From Pseudomonadota bacterium (lineage in GTDB: Bacteria; Desulfobacterota; Syntrophia; Syntrophales; UBA5619): a DNA stretch of 20,569 nt. Shown piece after piece: positions 1-6,325 of this stretch. A program made the position numbers and the translations under genes. Within the stretch, counting starts at the first letter, position 1. Every line of letters starts with the position of its first letter. Where the stretch lies: positions 1-20,569 of the forward strand of contig JAHIMW010000197.1 of NCBI GenBank assembly GCA_018896355.1. Reading direction: 5' to 3'. Below the pieces are notes generated by a model. The model worked only from the letters and a program-made list of their open reading frames with translations, was not told where the DNA came from and ran no database searches.

Positions 1-557
1 ATGGTTGCGGAAAATAGCAAAACCCTTTTATGGTCGGGCGTCCCGGACAGGATCGCGTTTAAATCCTCCTTGAATCCCATGTTCAACATCTCGTCCGCTT
101 CATCCAGCACAAGCCAATTGATGTCGGAAACATTCACTTTTTTTCTGTTCAGCATATCCAGCATTCTGCCGGGCGTGGCCACAATGATCTGGGCGCCTGA
201 AGAAATCTGCCTGATCTGGGTCAAAATATTGGCCCCTCCATAGATCGGGACAATATTCAAACCGTGAATGTGCTTGGCGAAATGGTTTAAATCATCCGTG
301 ATCTGCAAACAGAGCTCCCTCGTGGGGGCCAGGATCAGGGCCTGTGTTTTTGAGGAGAATGGATCAACCTTTTGAATAATCGGTATCCCGAACGCCGCCG
401 TCTTTCCTGTTCCCGTATGGGCCAATGCGACCAGGTCCCTTGTCTCATGCAATAGAAAAGGGATAACCTTCTGCTGGACAGGCATCGGTGTTTCCAATCC
501 CATTTCGGTGATCGCCTTTAGAATTCTTTTGTCAATCGATAATTCGTGAAATGTCAT
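1..557 (-). CDS. DEAD-box RNA helicase, N-terminal part (cut by window edge)
   Basis: The minus strand reads from an ATG at 557 down to the window start, giving about 185 residues of an ATP-dependent RNA helicase. In order it shows the Q-motif region (LETPMPVQQKVIP), Walker A/motif I AHTGTGKTAAFG, motif Ia APTREL, the GG motif (IYGGAN), motif Ib TPGRML, the DEAD box VLDEADEML and motif III FSAT at the edge. The RecA-like domain 2 lies outside the window. A ribosome binding site AAAGGA sits about 8 bases upstream of the ATG. Such helicases unwind structured RNA in ribosome assembly, mRNA decay or cold adaptation; the subtype cannot be fixed from this half. The upstream leader on the same strand is rich in inverted repeats (see findings). 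Confidence 0.93.
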   Translation of the reverse strand, partial: MTFHELSIDKRILKAITEMGLETPMPVQQKVIPFLLHETRDLVALAHTGTGKTAAFGIPIIQKVDPFSSKTQALILAPTRELCLQITDDLNHFAKHIHGLNIVPIYGGANILTQIRQISSGAQIIVATPGRMLDMLNRKKVNVSDINWLVLDEADEMLNMGFKEDLNAILSGTPDHKRVLLFSAT

Positions 558-601
558 TGTTTTATCCTTTAAGCTTTATATCGGCGTAGCAGGGTGCGGT
601 A

Positions 602-675
602 GCGGAAACTGAGGGATATCCCCCCCGATATTCAGGGGGTGCACAGGACATATCTGTTGACTCACCGGTTTCCGC
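602..675. repeat. Nested inverted repeats in the helicase leader region
   Basis: An outer inverted repeat GCGGAAAC (602-609) and GTTTCCGC (668-675) encloses the perfect palindrome GGGATATCCC (613-622) and a hairpin with CCCCC (622-626) pairing to GGGGG (635-639). The block lies 45-120 bases upstream of the helicase start and, if transcribed with it, would form a structured 5' leader. The sequence shows the pairing; a role in regulation is inference. Confidence 0.4.
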
Positions 676-1236
676 CTTATACACGCAGTCGGCTGGGAAA
701 GCAATATCAATCAAAACCGGGTGGTGTCTCAGTTTGGATTTGGAAAATTTTCATACAGGTGTGTCCAATGACTTACTCTTTGGTGCGGCCATGAAAATAA
801 CAGAATTATCTTGGTTTCAAGAATCTCAGGAGATCGTTAGCGGCACGAGAAATAGCCACCCTGTCGTTGGCGGCTGTATCTCCATCCATAAAACCGCCCA
901 TACCGTCTGGCTTGCGGTTACGGTGGTGTGTGTCCTTATTCTGCTTACAGGACTCAATGGCCCTGTCGAAAGCGCGCCGCCTCAAACAACAAAGCCTCTC
1001 ACGGATCAGAAGGACAGTTATAGTCCAGTCATGAGGAAGGGGAGCCAAGACTCCCCCGTTCTTTATGAAAACCTCCCGCAGAATACCCCGTCCTGTGGAC
1101 GGGGATGAATGCGGAGCGGGGGTTGGGGGGATGCAATCCCCCCGGATTTAAGTTTTTTAGATGCCCCGCCCTGTGGGCGGGGTAATTCACTTGTGACGCT
1201 ATCTATATCAAAAAGCAATAAAAAGAGGAGAGAAAA
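676..1236. other. Region without a convincing gene
   Basis: Open frames at 734-1108 (plus, TTG start) and 806-1048 (minus) overlap each other, lack good ribosome binding sites and show no family motif. The last part (1039-1182) is dominated by G/C-rich palindromes. The end of the plus-strand frame (MRKGSQDSPVL) resembles the C-terminal tails of IS200/IS605 TnpB proteins, but too weakly to call a gene. Confidence 0.4.
1039..1182. repeat. Cluster of four short hairpins, possible IS200/IS605-type or REP-like end
   Basis: Hairpin 1: GGGGAG/CTCCCC with six-base loop (1039-1056). Hairpin 2: CCCCGTCC-TGT-GGACGGGG (1086-1104). Hairpin 3: GGGGGGAT-GCA-ATCCCCCC (1125-1143). Hairpin 4: CCCCGCCC-TGT-GGGCGGGG (1164-1182). 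Hairpins 2 and 4 are the same element differing by one compensated pair (T-A to C-G). Subterminal hairpins of the form CCCCGYCC...GGRCGGGG are typical of IS200/IS605 ends and of REP sequences. No transposase gene survives. The repeats are certain, the family assignment is inference. Confidence 0.45.
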
Positions 1237-1329
1237 GTGAAAAATAAACTTCAGTCAACCGTCGACGGCGAACTTTCCGGTAGTGGGCCAGATTGGGGTG
1301 AGGGAATTTTTATCCCCCTTGAAAAGTAA
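1237..1329 (+). CDS. Possible 30-residue small protein or leader peptide
   Basis: A GTG codon at 1237 follows AGAGGAG at a suitable distance and opens a frame (VKNKLQSTVDGELSGSGPDW and ten more residues) that stops at TAA 1327-1329. The product is hydrophilic, has no membrane segment and matches no family I recognise. It ends about 20 bases before the putative operator and promoter of mobA. It could be a genuine small gene, the surviving 5' end of a gene lost to a mobile element, or chance. The ribosome binding site is the only real support. Confidence 0.25.
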   Translation: MKNKLQSTVDGELSGSGPDWGEGIFIPLEK

Positions 1330-1342
1330 ATATGATTTTTTG

Positions 1343-1373
1343 TTGCCTACCGTTGTGCGTTTTTGGTATAAGG
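1343..1373 (+). promoter_or_regulatory. Putative mobA promoter with overlapping ModE-like operator (copy 1)
   Basis: TTGCCT (1343-1348), an 18-base spacer and TATAAG (1367-1372) form a plausible sigma-70 promoter. Over it lies CGTTGTGCG...GGTATAAGG (1351-1373), which matches 18 of 23 positions of a second site at 2946-2968. The half-site CGTTATGC / GCATAGCG of copy 2 resembles the CGTTATAT-type half-sites bound by E. coli ModE. Overlap with the -10 element suggests repression. Binding by the ModE-like protein encoded at 2591 is inference. Confidence 0.5.
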
Positions 1374-1378
1374 CATAC

Positions 1379-1491
1379 CCTCGACCATTCACCTGTGGAG
1401 GAGAGATCCGATGTTCGGGTCCGGCGTGATGGTCGGGCGGCCATGGTCGATGAGGGCGGCGAGAGGCAAGACGGTTAAGGAAGAGGCGTCC
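1379..1491 (+). promoter_or_regulatory. Structured mobA leader, possible molybdenum-cofactor-responsive RNA
   Basis: Transcription from the -10 at 1367-1372 would begin near 1379. TCGACCAT (1381-1388) can pair with ATGGTCGA (1443-1450), extended by CCT/AGG across a bulge, while the overlapping CGACCATTCAC (1382-1392) can pair instead with GTGATGGTCG (1426-1435) with one bulge. A third helix, GATCCG with CGGGTC around 1405-1421, encloses an upstream ATG. Mutually exclusive pairing before a cofactor gene is what a riboswitch would look like, but I could not fit it convincingly to the known Moco RNA motif. Confidence 0.28.
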
Positions 1492-2094
1492 ATGAATCAG
1501 GACAACCACCACGACATTACCGGCGTCATTCTGGTCGGCGGGAAGAGTCGCCGCATGGGACGGGACAAGGCGTTCCTGCAGATTGCAGGCAAGACCCTCT
1601 TCGAACGTGTGCTGGAGATATTCAGGGAGAGCTTCAACCGGCTCCTGCTGGTGGGCGACCGGGCGGAGCGCTTCGCCGGATACGGTCTCCCCGTCTTGCC
1701 GGACATCTACCCCGGCAGCGCCCTCGGAGGGCTCTATACCGCGCTCTATCACGCCGAGACGGAGTACATCTTCGTCTCCTCCTGCGATCTCCCTTTCCCC
1801 AACCGGGAAATACTCCGTTATCTCTGCTCGCTCCGGGACGGATTCGACGCCGTTGTGCCGAAAACCGCGCACGGGTTCGAACCGCTCTTCGCGCTCTACG
1901 CAAAGAGCTGCCTCGGACCGATGAGGGAGCTTCTGGAAAGCGGCAATTTCTGTGCGTACGGTTATTACTCCCAGGTTCGGGTCAGATATGTGAAAGGTGA
2001 AGAGCTGGCGCTTCTCGACAGGGACGGAAGATCTTTCGTGAACGTCAATACCCCGGAGGAATTCAATAAAATAAGAAAGGAAGGTTCCCCATGA
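1492..2094 (+). CDS. mobA: Molybdenum cofactor guanylyltransferase MobA
   Basis: The product (200 residues) is MobA, which transfers GMP from GTP to the Mo-molybdopterin cofactor to make the guanine dinucleotide form used by DMSO-reductase-family enzymes such as formate dehydrogenases. The NTP-binding signature GGKSRRMGRDK is at residues 16-26, followed by LPDIYPGSALGGLYTAL and the metal-binding motif SSCDLPFP; the C-terminus has FVNVNTPEEF, typical of the family. The ATG at 1492 places the signature where other MobA proteins have it and follows AAGGAAGAGG. An in-frame ATG at 1411 has an even better site, GGAGGAG, but would add 27 residues unlike the family, so it is second choice. The stop overlaps the mobB start (ATGA, 2091-2094). 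Confidence 0.93.
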   Translation: MNQDNHHDITGVILVGGKSRRMGRDKAFLQIAGKTLFERVLEIFRESFNRLLLVGDRAERFAGYGLPVLPDIYPGSALGGLYTALYHAETEYIFVSSCDLPFPNREILRYLCSLRDGFDAVVPKTAHGFEPLFALYAKSCLGPMRELLESGNFCAYGYYSQVRVRYVKGEELALLDRDGRSFVNVNTPEEFNKIRKEGSP

Positions 2095-2594
2095 CCGTCA
2101 AAGCCGTTTCGATTGTAGCAAAGTCAGGCGCCGGCAAGACGACGCTTCTGGAGAAGGTGATCCCTATATTGAAGGAGAGAGGCTACAGGGTTGGCGTCAT
2201 CAAGCATGACGCCCACCGTTTCGACATCGACCATCCGGGAAAGGACAGCCACCGCTTGGCTTCTGCCGGGGCCGACACGTTGCTGATCGCATCTCCCGAA
2301 AAGCTGGCGCTGGTGAAAAAACATGCGGCATCCCCTCCCATCGCGGAACTCCTGGCGACCTACTTCACCGACGTGGATATTGTCCTGACCGAGGGATTCA
2401 AGCATGGTTCTCTGTCGAAAATCGAGCTGCACCGCAAGGAACGCAGCGCCACGCTCATCTGCCGGGGGGCGGAGAACGATCCGACGCTTCAGGCGGTGGC
2501 AAGCGATGAACCGCTCGAACTGGACGTGCCGGTACTCGATCTCAACGATGCCGGAGCAATCGCCGACTTCATCGAGGAGAGGTTTCTGAAATGA
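2091..2594 (+). CDS. mobB: Molybdopterin-guanine dinucleotide biosynthesis adaptor MobB
   Basis: This 167-residue protein is MobB, a GTP-binding partner thought to help MobA deliver nucleotide during molybdopterin guanine dinucleotide synthesis. It has a P-loop AKSGAGKTTL at residues 10-19, the conserved VGVIKHDAHRFDIDHPGKDS segment (switch region) near residues 34-53 and the late motif IVLTEGFKH near residue 100, all hallmarks of the family. Length is normal (about 165-175). Start and stop overlap its neighbours by ATGA on both sides (2091-2094 and 2591-2594), so it is translationally coupled with mobA and the ModE-like gene. Confidence 0.94.
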   Translation: MTVKAVSIVAKSGAGKTTLLEKVIPILKERGYRVGVIKHDAHRFDIDHPGKDSHRLASAGADTLLIASPEKLALVKKHAASPPIAELLATYFTDVDIVLTEGFKHGSLSKIELHRKERSATLICRGAENDPTLQAVASDEPLELDVPVLDLNDAGAIADFIEERFLK

Positions 2595-3031
2595 GTGACC
2601 CTGCTTTCAGGCTACAGGTGCGTTCCAAAATCTGGCTGGAGGTCGACGGCGAGCCGGTGTTCGGCCGGGGGCGGGAGGAGTTGCTGCGCCTGATTCAGAA
2701 CGGAAACTCGATCAACGCCGCGGCAAAGGCGATGGGCATTCCCTACCGCAAGGCCTGGACCTATATCGATGCCATGGAAAAGCGGCTCGGCTTGCCGCTG
2801 GTGAACCGGCAAAAGGGAGGGGTCGGCGGGGGTGCATCGTCTCTTACCCCCCAGGCAATGCAAATGCTGGATAAATTCAACGCGCTTCAGCAGGGAATGC
2901 AGGGGATTATCGACGACAAGTTCCATGAGCTTTTTTCATTACCATCGTTATGCGATTTTGGCATAGCGTGTGAACCTCGGAACCTGAAACGTCGCACCAT
3001 GTCGAGGGGCTCGCGGATGCCACTACCTTAA
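2591..3031 (+). CDS. ModE-like winged-helix regulator, DNA-binding domain only
   Basis: Residues 1 to about 118 match the N-terminal DNA-binding domain of ModE (LysR-type helix-turn-helix): GNSINAAAKAMGIPYRKAWT is the helix-turn-helix and LPLVNRQKGGVGGGASSLTP the wing, closely parallel to E. coli ModE. The molybdate-binding MOP/TOBE domains of full ModE are missing, so any metal sensing must work otherwise. The last 28 or so residues, after FHELF, look non-conserved, rich in Arg and Pro, and overlap the second operator (2946-2968). Related short proteins usually end near this point, so the tail may be read-through from a small indel at the T6 run (2931-2936). It probably regulates mobAB and modABC. 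Confidence 0.85.
   Translation: MSDPAFRLQVRSKIWLEVDGEPVFGRGREELLRLIQNGNSINAAAKAMGIPYRKAWTYIDAMEKRLGLPLVNRQKGGVGGGASSLTPQAMQMLDKFNALQQGMQGIIDDKFHELFSLPSLCDFGIACEPRNLKRRTMSRGSRMPLP
2939..2968 (+). promoter_or_regulatory. Putative modA promoter and ModE-like operator (copy 2)
   Basis: CGTTATGC (2946-2953) and GCATAGCG (2961-2968) form an inverted repeat with a seven-base centre, the better of the two copies in the window. TTACCA (2939-2944), 17 bases and CATAGC (2962-2967) give a weak sigma-70-like promoter on the same place. It lies within the 3' end of the regulator frame and about 100 bases upstream of modA, so modABC can probably be transcribed separately from mobAB. The repeat is seen directly; its binder is inferred. 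Confidence 0.5.
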
Positions 3032-3065
3032 CCATTTGAATAACCTACTGAAGGAGGAACTGTTC

Positions 3066-3923
3066 ATGCGTTACGGATTACTGCTGTTGTCGGCTTTGTT
3101 GTTGTCGGCCCTGCCCGGTTTTTATGCAACTGCTCATGGCAAAGAGAGTTTGCTGGTCTTTGCCGGCGCCGCCAGCAAGCCCCCAACCGAGGAGGCTGCC
3201 AAGGCCTTTGAAAAAAAGACCGGGGTGAAGGTTGATCTGGTTTTTGGCGGATCGGGATTCGTTCTCTCCCAGATGATGCTCGCCAAAAAGGGGGACATCT
3301 ACTTTCCCGGCTCATCGGATTTCATGGAGATCGCCAAGAAAAAGGGGGCGGTCGTAGCCGAAACCGAGCAAAAGGTGGTCTACCTTGTCCAGGCAATAAA
3401 CGTGCAGAAAGGAAACCCCAAAGGGATTCTTAACCTCCGCGACCTTGCCCGACCGGGAGTCAGGGTTGCCATCGCCAATCCCGAAGGGGTCTGTGTCGGT
3501 CTCTATGCGGTGGAGACCATTGAGAAGGAGTTTTCCGCAGCCGAGAAGGCTGCCTTCAAAAGGAATCTGGTGAACTACACGGAAAGCTGCGAGAAGACCG
3601 CCACCGCCATCTCGCTGAAAATGGTGGACGCGGTCATCGGCTGGAGCGTCTTTCAGCACTGGGATCCGGAGCGGATTGAAACCATCCCCCTGAAGAAGAG
3701 CGAGATTTCCCGGATCGGATATATCTCGGTTGCCATCTCCTCCTTCAGCAACAACAAGGCGCGAGGCCAGCAGTTTATCGATTTCCTGCTTTCCGAAGAG
3801 GGGAAGGCCATCTACGGAAAGTACCATTACTTCATGTCTCCCGAAGAGGCGAGTGCCTGGATCGGCGCAACAAAGCCGGTCGGCGGCGAATATGTTCTGC
3901 CGGCGGACTGGAGACCTAAATGA
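3066..3923 (+). CDS. modA: Periplasmic molybdate/tungstate-binding protein of an ABC importer
   Basis: A 285-residue extracytoplasmic binding protein of the ModA/WtpA group (family COG0725-like). The start at 3066 follows AAGGAGGAA at proper spacing and yields a signal peptide of about 25 residues (MRYGLLLLSALLLSALPGFY then TAHG). The mature part opens with LLVFAGAASKPPTEEAAKAF and has VDLVFGGSGFVLSQM and GDIYFPGSSDFME, equivalent to the oxyanion-contacting loops of ModA, and ends VGGEYVLPADWRPK. An upstream TTG at 3036 would add ten residues but has no ribosome site. The stop overlaps modB by ATGA. It lacks the TTTS-type motif of TupA. Whether it prefers molybdate or tungstate cannot be told. 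Confidence 0.88.
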   Translation: MRYGLLLLSALLLSALPGFYATAHGKESLLVFAGAASKPPTEEAAKAFEKKTGVKVDLVFGGSGFVLSQMMLAKKGDIYFPGSSDFMEIAKKKGAVVAETEQKVVYLVQAINVQKGNPKGILNLRDLARPGVRVAIANPEGVCVGLYAVETIEKEFSAAEKAAFKRNLVNYTESCEKTATAISLKMVDAVIGWSVFQHWDPERIETIPLKKSEISRIGYISVAISSFSNNKARGQQFIDFLLSEEGKAIYGKYHYFMSPEEASAWIGATKPVGGEYVLPADWRPK

Positions 3924-4696
3924 ACCTGCGAAGGGTTTCCATACTGTTTGCATTCAGCACGTTCGCGCTGTTTGCCGTGCTGGTTCTGTCGCTCCTTTAT
4001 TTTTACCGGGGCGGGCTGTTCATGGAGACCCTTCTCTCGGAGAGGACGCTCTTTTCCATCCGCCTCAGCATCTACTCGGCAACCGTGGCGGCGGTTCTCG
4101 CCACCGCCATGGCCGTCCCCTCGGCCTATGCGCTGTCGCGCTGCAATTTCCCCGGGAAAGATGCCGTCGATACCATACTGGAACTGCCGATGCTTGTCTC
4201 ACCCGCCGCCCTCGGGGCAATGCTCCTCATTTTCTTCAACAACCCGTTCGGGAACTGGATCCAGACCCGAGGTGCGCAGTTCGTTTTCGACAGTAACGGG
4301 ATCATCCTTGCCCAGTTCGTGACGACGCTCGGCGTTGCCACCCGCCTCACCAAGGCAGCAATGGATGAAATCCCCCAGCGCTACGAAGATGTGGCGCGGA
4401 CCCTCGGCGCATCTCCCGCAGCAGCCTTTTTCAATGTGACCCTGCCGTTATGCAGGCGGGGTCTGGCCGCAGCATTCATCCTTTCCTGGGCAAAGGCGAT
4501 GGGAGAGTTCGGCGCCACCATTACCCTGGCCGGCACCATGGCGATGAAAACCGAGACCCTTCCCATTGCGATTTTTATGAAGCTGTCCACCGCCGATATC
4601 GATGGGACGGTGGTGCTGATCCTCATCATGACGGCCATCGGCATCGGCACCCTGTACACGGTCAGGCTGATCGGCCGAAAGGGGCTGCATGCTTGA
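3920..4696 (+). CDS. modB: Molybdate/tungstate ABC transporter permease
   Basis: This 258-residue inner-membrane protein has five to six hydrophobic segments (about residues 8-30, 52-75, 90-108, 125-145, 180-200 and 228-250) and the EAA signature of binding-protein-dependent permeases (EIPQRYEDVARTLGASPAAA, near residues 150-170), which docks on the ATPase. SWAKAMGEFGATITLAG is characteristic of the ModB/WtpB/CysTW group. The coupling of its start to modA (ATGA) and its eight-base overlap with modC (4689-4696) give a complete modABC transporter. Confidence 0.9.
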   Translation: MNLRRVSILFAFSTFALFAVLVLSLLYFYRGGLFMETLLSERTLFSIRLSIYSATVAAVLATAMAVPSAYALSRCNFPGKDAVDTILELPMLVSPAALGAMLLIFFNNPFGNWIQTRGAQFVFDSNGIILAQFVTTLGVATRLTKAAMDEIPQRYEDVARTLGASPAAAFFNVTLPLCRRGLAAAFILSWAKAMGEFGATITLAGTMAMKTETLPIAIFMKLSTADIDGTVVLILIMTAIGIGTLYTVRLIGRKGLHA

Positions 4697-5984
4697 GTTA
4701 AGGAACATTGCGGCGAAAGTCGGGACGTTCGCCCTTAGCGACATCTCCCTAACTGTAAACGAGGGGAGCTGTCATGTCATCGTCGGCGCCACCGGCAGCG
4801 GTAAGACGCTCCTGCTGGAGTCGATCCTCGGCTTGAGAAAACTTTCCCGGGGGAGCATCCTGCTCGGCGGCCGGGAGATCACGAACCAGCCGCTGGAGAA
4901 ACGGAATATCTCTTATGTCCCGCAGGATCTGGCGCTCTTTCCCCATCTGACGGTGGAGGACAACATCCTCTACGGCTTGCGGATGAAAGGGATCAAGGAT
5001 CGGGAGCATACCCGGATGGTGGAGATGCTCATGGAAACCGTCGGCATCAAAGATCTGGCTCGCCGCTCCATCGGGAACCTGAGCGGAGGTGAGCGGCAGC
5101 GGGTTGCCCTGGTCAGGGCGATAGCCGCAGGCAACAATCATCTGTTGCTGGACGAACCATTCTCGGCACTGCACCAGGGGCTGCGGCGGGAACTCTGGTA
5201 TCTGCTGAAGGAGCTGCAGAAAAGCCGCGACCTGACCGTGCTGATGGTGACCCACGATATTGAGGAGGCGTTTTTCCTCGGCGACCGGGTCTCGGTCATG
5301 ATCTACGGCGCCATACGCCAGAGCGGCGCGGCGAGGGATGTCTACGAGAAGCCGGCGGACACGGCGGTGGCCCGATTTTTCGGCATCAGAAATATTTTCG
5401 CCGGCCGGGTGAAGGTGCTGTCCGAATCGGCGCTGCATGTTGCCTGCGATTCGTTGGGCGCGGAACTGACCATCCCGATGGGAGCTGTGCTCCACCGGCC
5501 CGCCGAACCTGGCGCCCCGTGCACGGTCGGGATCCGGGCTGAAAATGTCATGGTGCTCAAGACCGATCGCCCAAGCTACAAACAGGAGAACCTGTTGACC
5601 GGAATCTTGACCGAGATACTGCTCAAGGGGGCCACCCATACCTTGCTGTTCCGGCCTGCGGGGACGGCAACCGTGGTGGAGATTGAAGTGCCCGATTATG
5701 CCCTGAAAAAATTGCAGTTGAACGTCGGAGACGGAATCTCGATTTTTTTCAAAGGAGAAAGTCTGTTTTTACTCGGAGATACAAGGGGGAAGGGAGATCA
5801 ACATGGTGACGATCGAGGAAGCGCAACGGACCATTCTGGAATACATCACTCCGCTGGAAACGGAGAAGGTTTCCGTGTTTCAGGGGCTAAACAGGGTAAC
5901 GCCGGAGGACCACATCGCCCCGTGGGATATTCCGGCGGCCGACCATCTTCAAGTCAATGGGGCGCCGACGGCTTTTCCGGCTAA
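4689..5984 (+). CDS. modC: Molybdate/tungstate ABC transporter ATP-binding protein, frame runs past its normal end
   Basis: The first 360 or so residues are a full ModC/WtpC-type ATPase: Walker A GATGSGKTL near residue 33, Q-loop YVPQDLALFP, signature LSGGERQRVAL, Walker B HLLLDEPFSAL, H-loop VMVTHDIEEA, then a C-terminal TOBE/Mop-like domain (NIFAGRVKVL to FLLGD). The family domain ends near 5780. From there the frame continues 68 codons, without a stop, through the out-of-frame start of moeA; this tail (GKGDQHGDDRGSA and on) has no protein-like character. A one-base change in the G-rich run at 5785-5796 could restore a stop at TGA 5807-5809, which overlaps the moeA ATG as ATGGTGA. So either the stop was lost or the sequence has a small error here. 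Confidence 0.85.
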   Translation: MLELRNIAAKVGTFALSDISLTVNEGSCHVIVGATGSGKTLLLESILGLRKLSRGSILLGGREITNQPLEKRNISYVPQDLALFPHLTVEDNILYGLRMKGIKDREHTRMVEMLMETVGIKDLARRSIGNLSGGERQRVALVRAIAAGNNHLLLDEPFSALHQGLRRELWYLLKELQKSRDLTVLMVTHDIEEAFFLGDRVSVMIYGAIRQSGAARDVYEKPADTAVARFFGIRNIFAGRVKVLSESALHVACDSLGAELTIPMGAVLHRPAEPGAPCTVGIRAENVMVLKTDRPSYKQENLLTGILTEILLKGATHTLLFRPAGTATVVEIEVPDYALKKLQLNVGDGISIFFKGESLFLLGDTRGKGDQHGDDRGSATDHSGIHHSAGNGEGFRVSGAKQGNAGGPHRPVGYSGGRPSSSQWGADGFSG

Positions 5985-6216
5985 TGGTCAAGGCGCTACT
6001 CCAGAAACAAGGCGCAAACAAAGGGGAACGCCCCCATCTGGTCCGGGGGATTGTCTCGGTGCATAACGACCGCTATCACGTATCAACCACCGGCAATCAG
6101 AGTTCCGGGCGACTCTCGTCGATGATTCAGGGAAACGGCTTGATACGCCTGGCGCCTGAGGCGTTGCATGCCGCCGGGGACGAAGTGGACGTCCTTCTGC
6201 TGGACCGGGGATTTGA
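5803..6216 (+). pseudogene. moeA: moeA remnant with a large internal deletion and frame change
   Basis: MoeA inserts molybdenum into adenylated molybdopterin; intact proteins have about 400 residues. Here an ATG at 5803, preceded by GGGAG, starts a good MoeA N-terminus (MVTIEEAQRTILEY to APWDIPAADH, 48 residues) that breaks exactly before the conserved N-S-A-M-D-G segment. From about 5940, in another frame, comes MoeA C-terminal sequence: KALLQKQGANKGERPHLVRG, YHVSTTGNQSSGRLSS and AAGDEVDVLLLD, matching domain IV. Roughly 240 residues are missing, including most of catalytic domain III and the GLPGNP motif. The C-terminal frame also lacks a stop after LLLDRGF; TGA at 6214-6216 lies in a different frame. 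The product cannot be a working MoeA. Confidence 0.85.
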
Positions 6217-6260
6217 GATGGGGGAATATTTGCATATCCTTTTTAAAGCGGGAAACCGGC

Positions 6261-6295
6261 AAAAAATAACCGGCTCCCGAAGAGAGGGAACCGGT
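6261..6295 (-). terminator. Rho-independent terminator of ald
   Basis: On the minus strand ACCGGTTCCC, a seven-base loop and GGGAGCCGGT form a ten-pair stem with one G-U wobble, followed by TATTTTTT (A-run at 6261-6266 on the plus strand). It begins about 30 bases past the ald stop. No T-run follows the stem on the plus strand, so it serves the minus strand only. Confidence 0.85.
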
Positions 6296-6325
6296 CGGCG
6301 ACGTTTCGAATTCAACAGGATTGAG

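Noticed and set aside
734..1108. A 124-codon frame with a hydrophobic stretch (possible small membrane protein or TnpB tail)
   Set aside because: TTG start without a ribosome site, overlapped by an opposing frame, and only a vague resemblance to TnpB C-termini.
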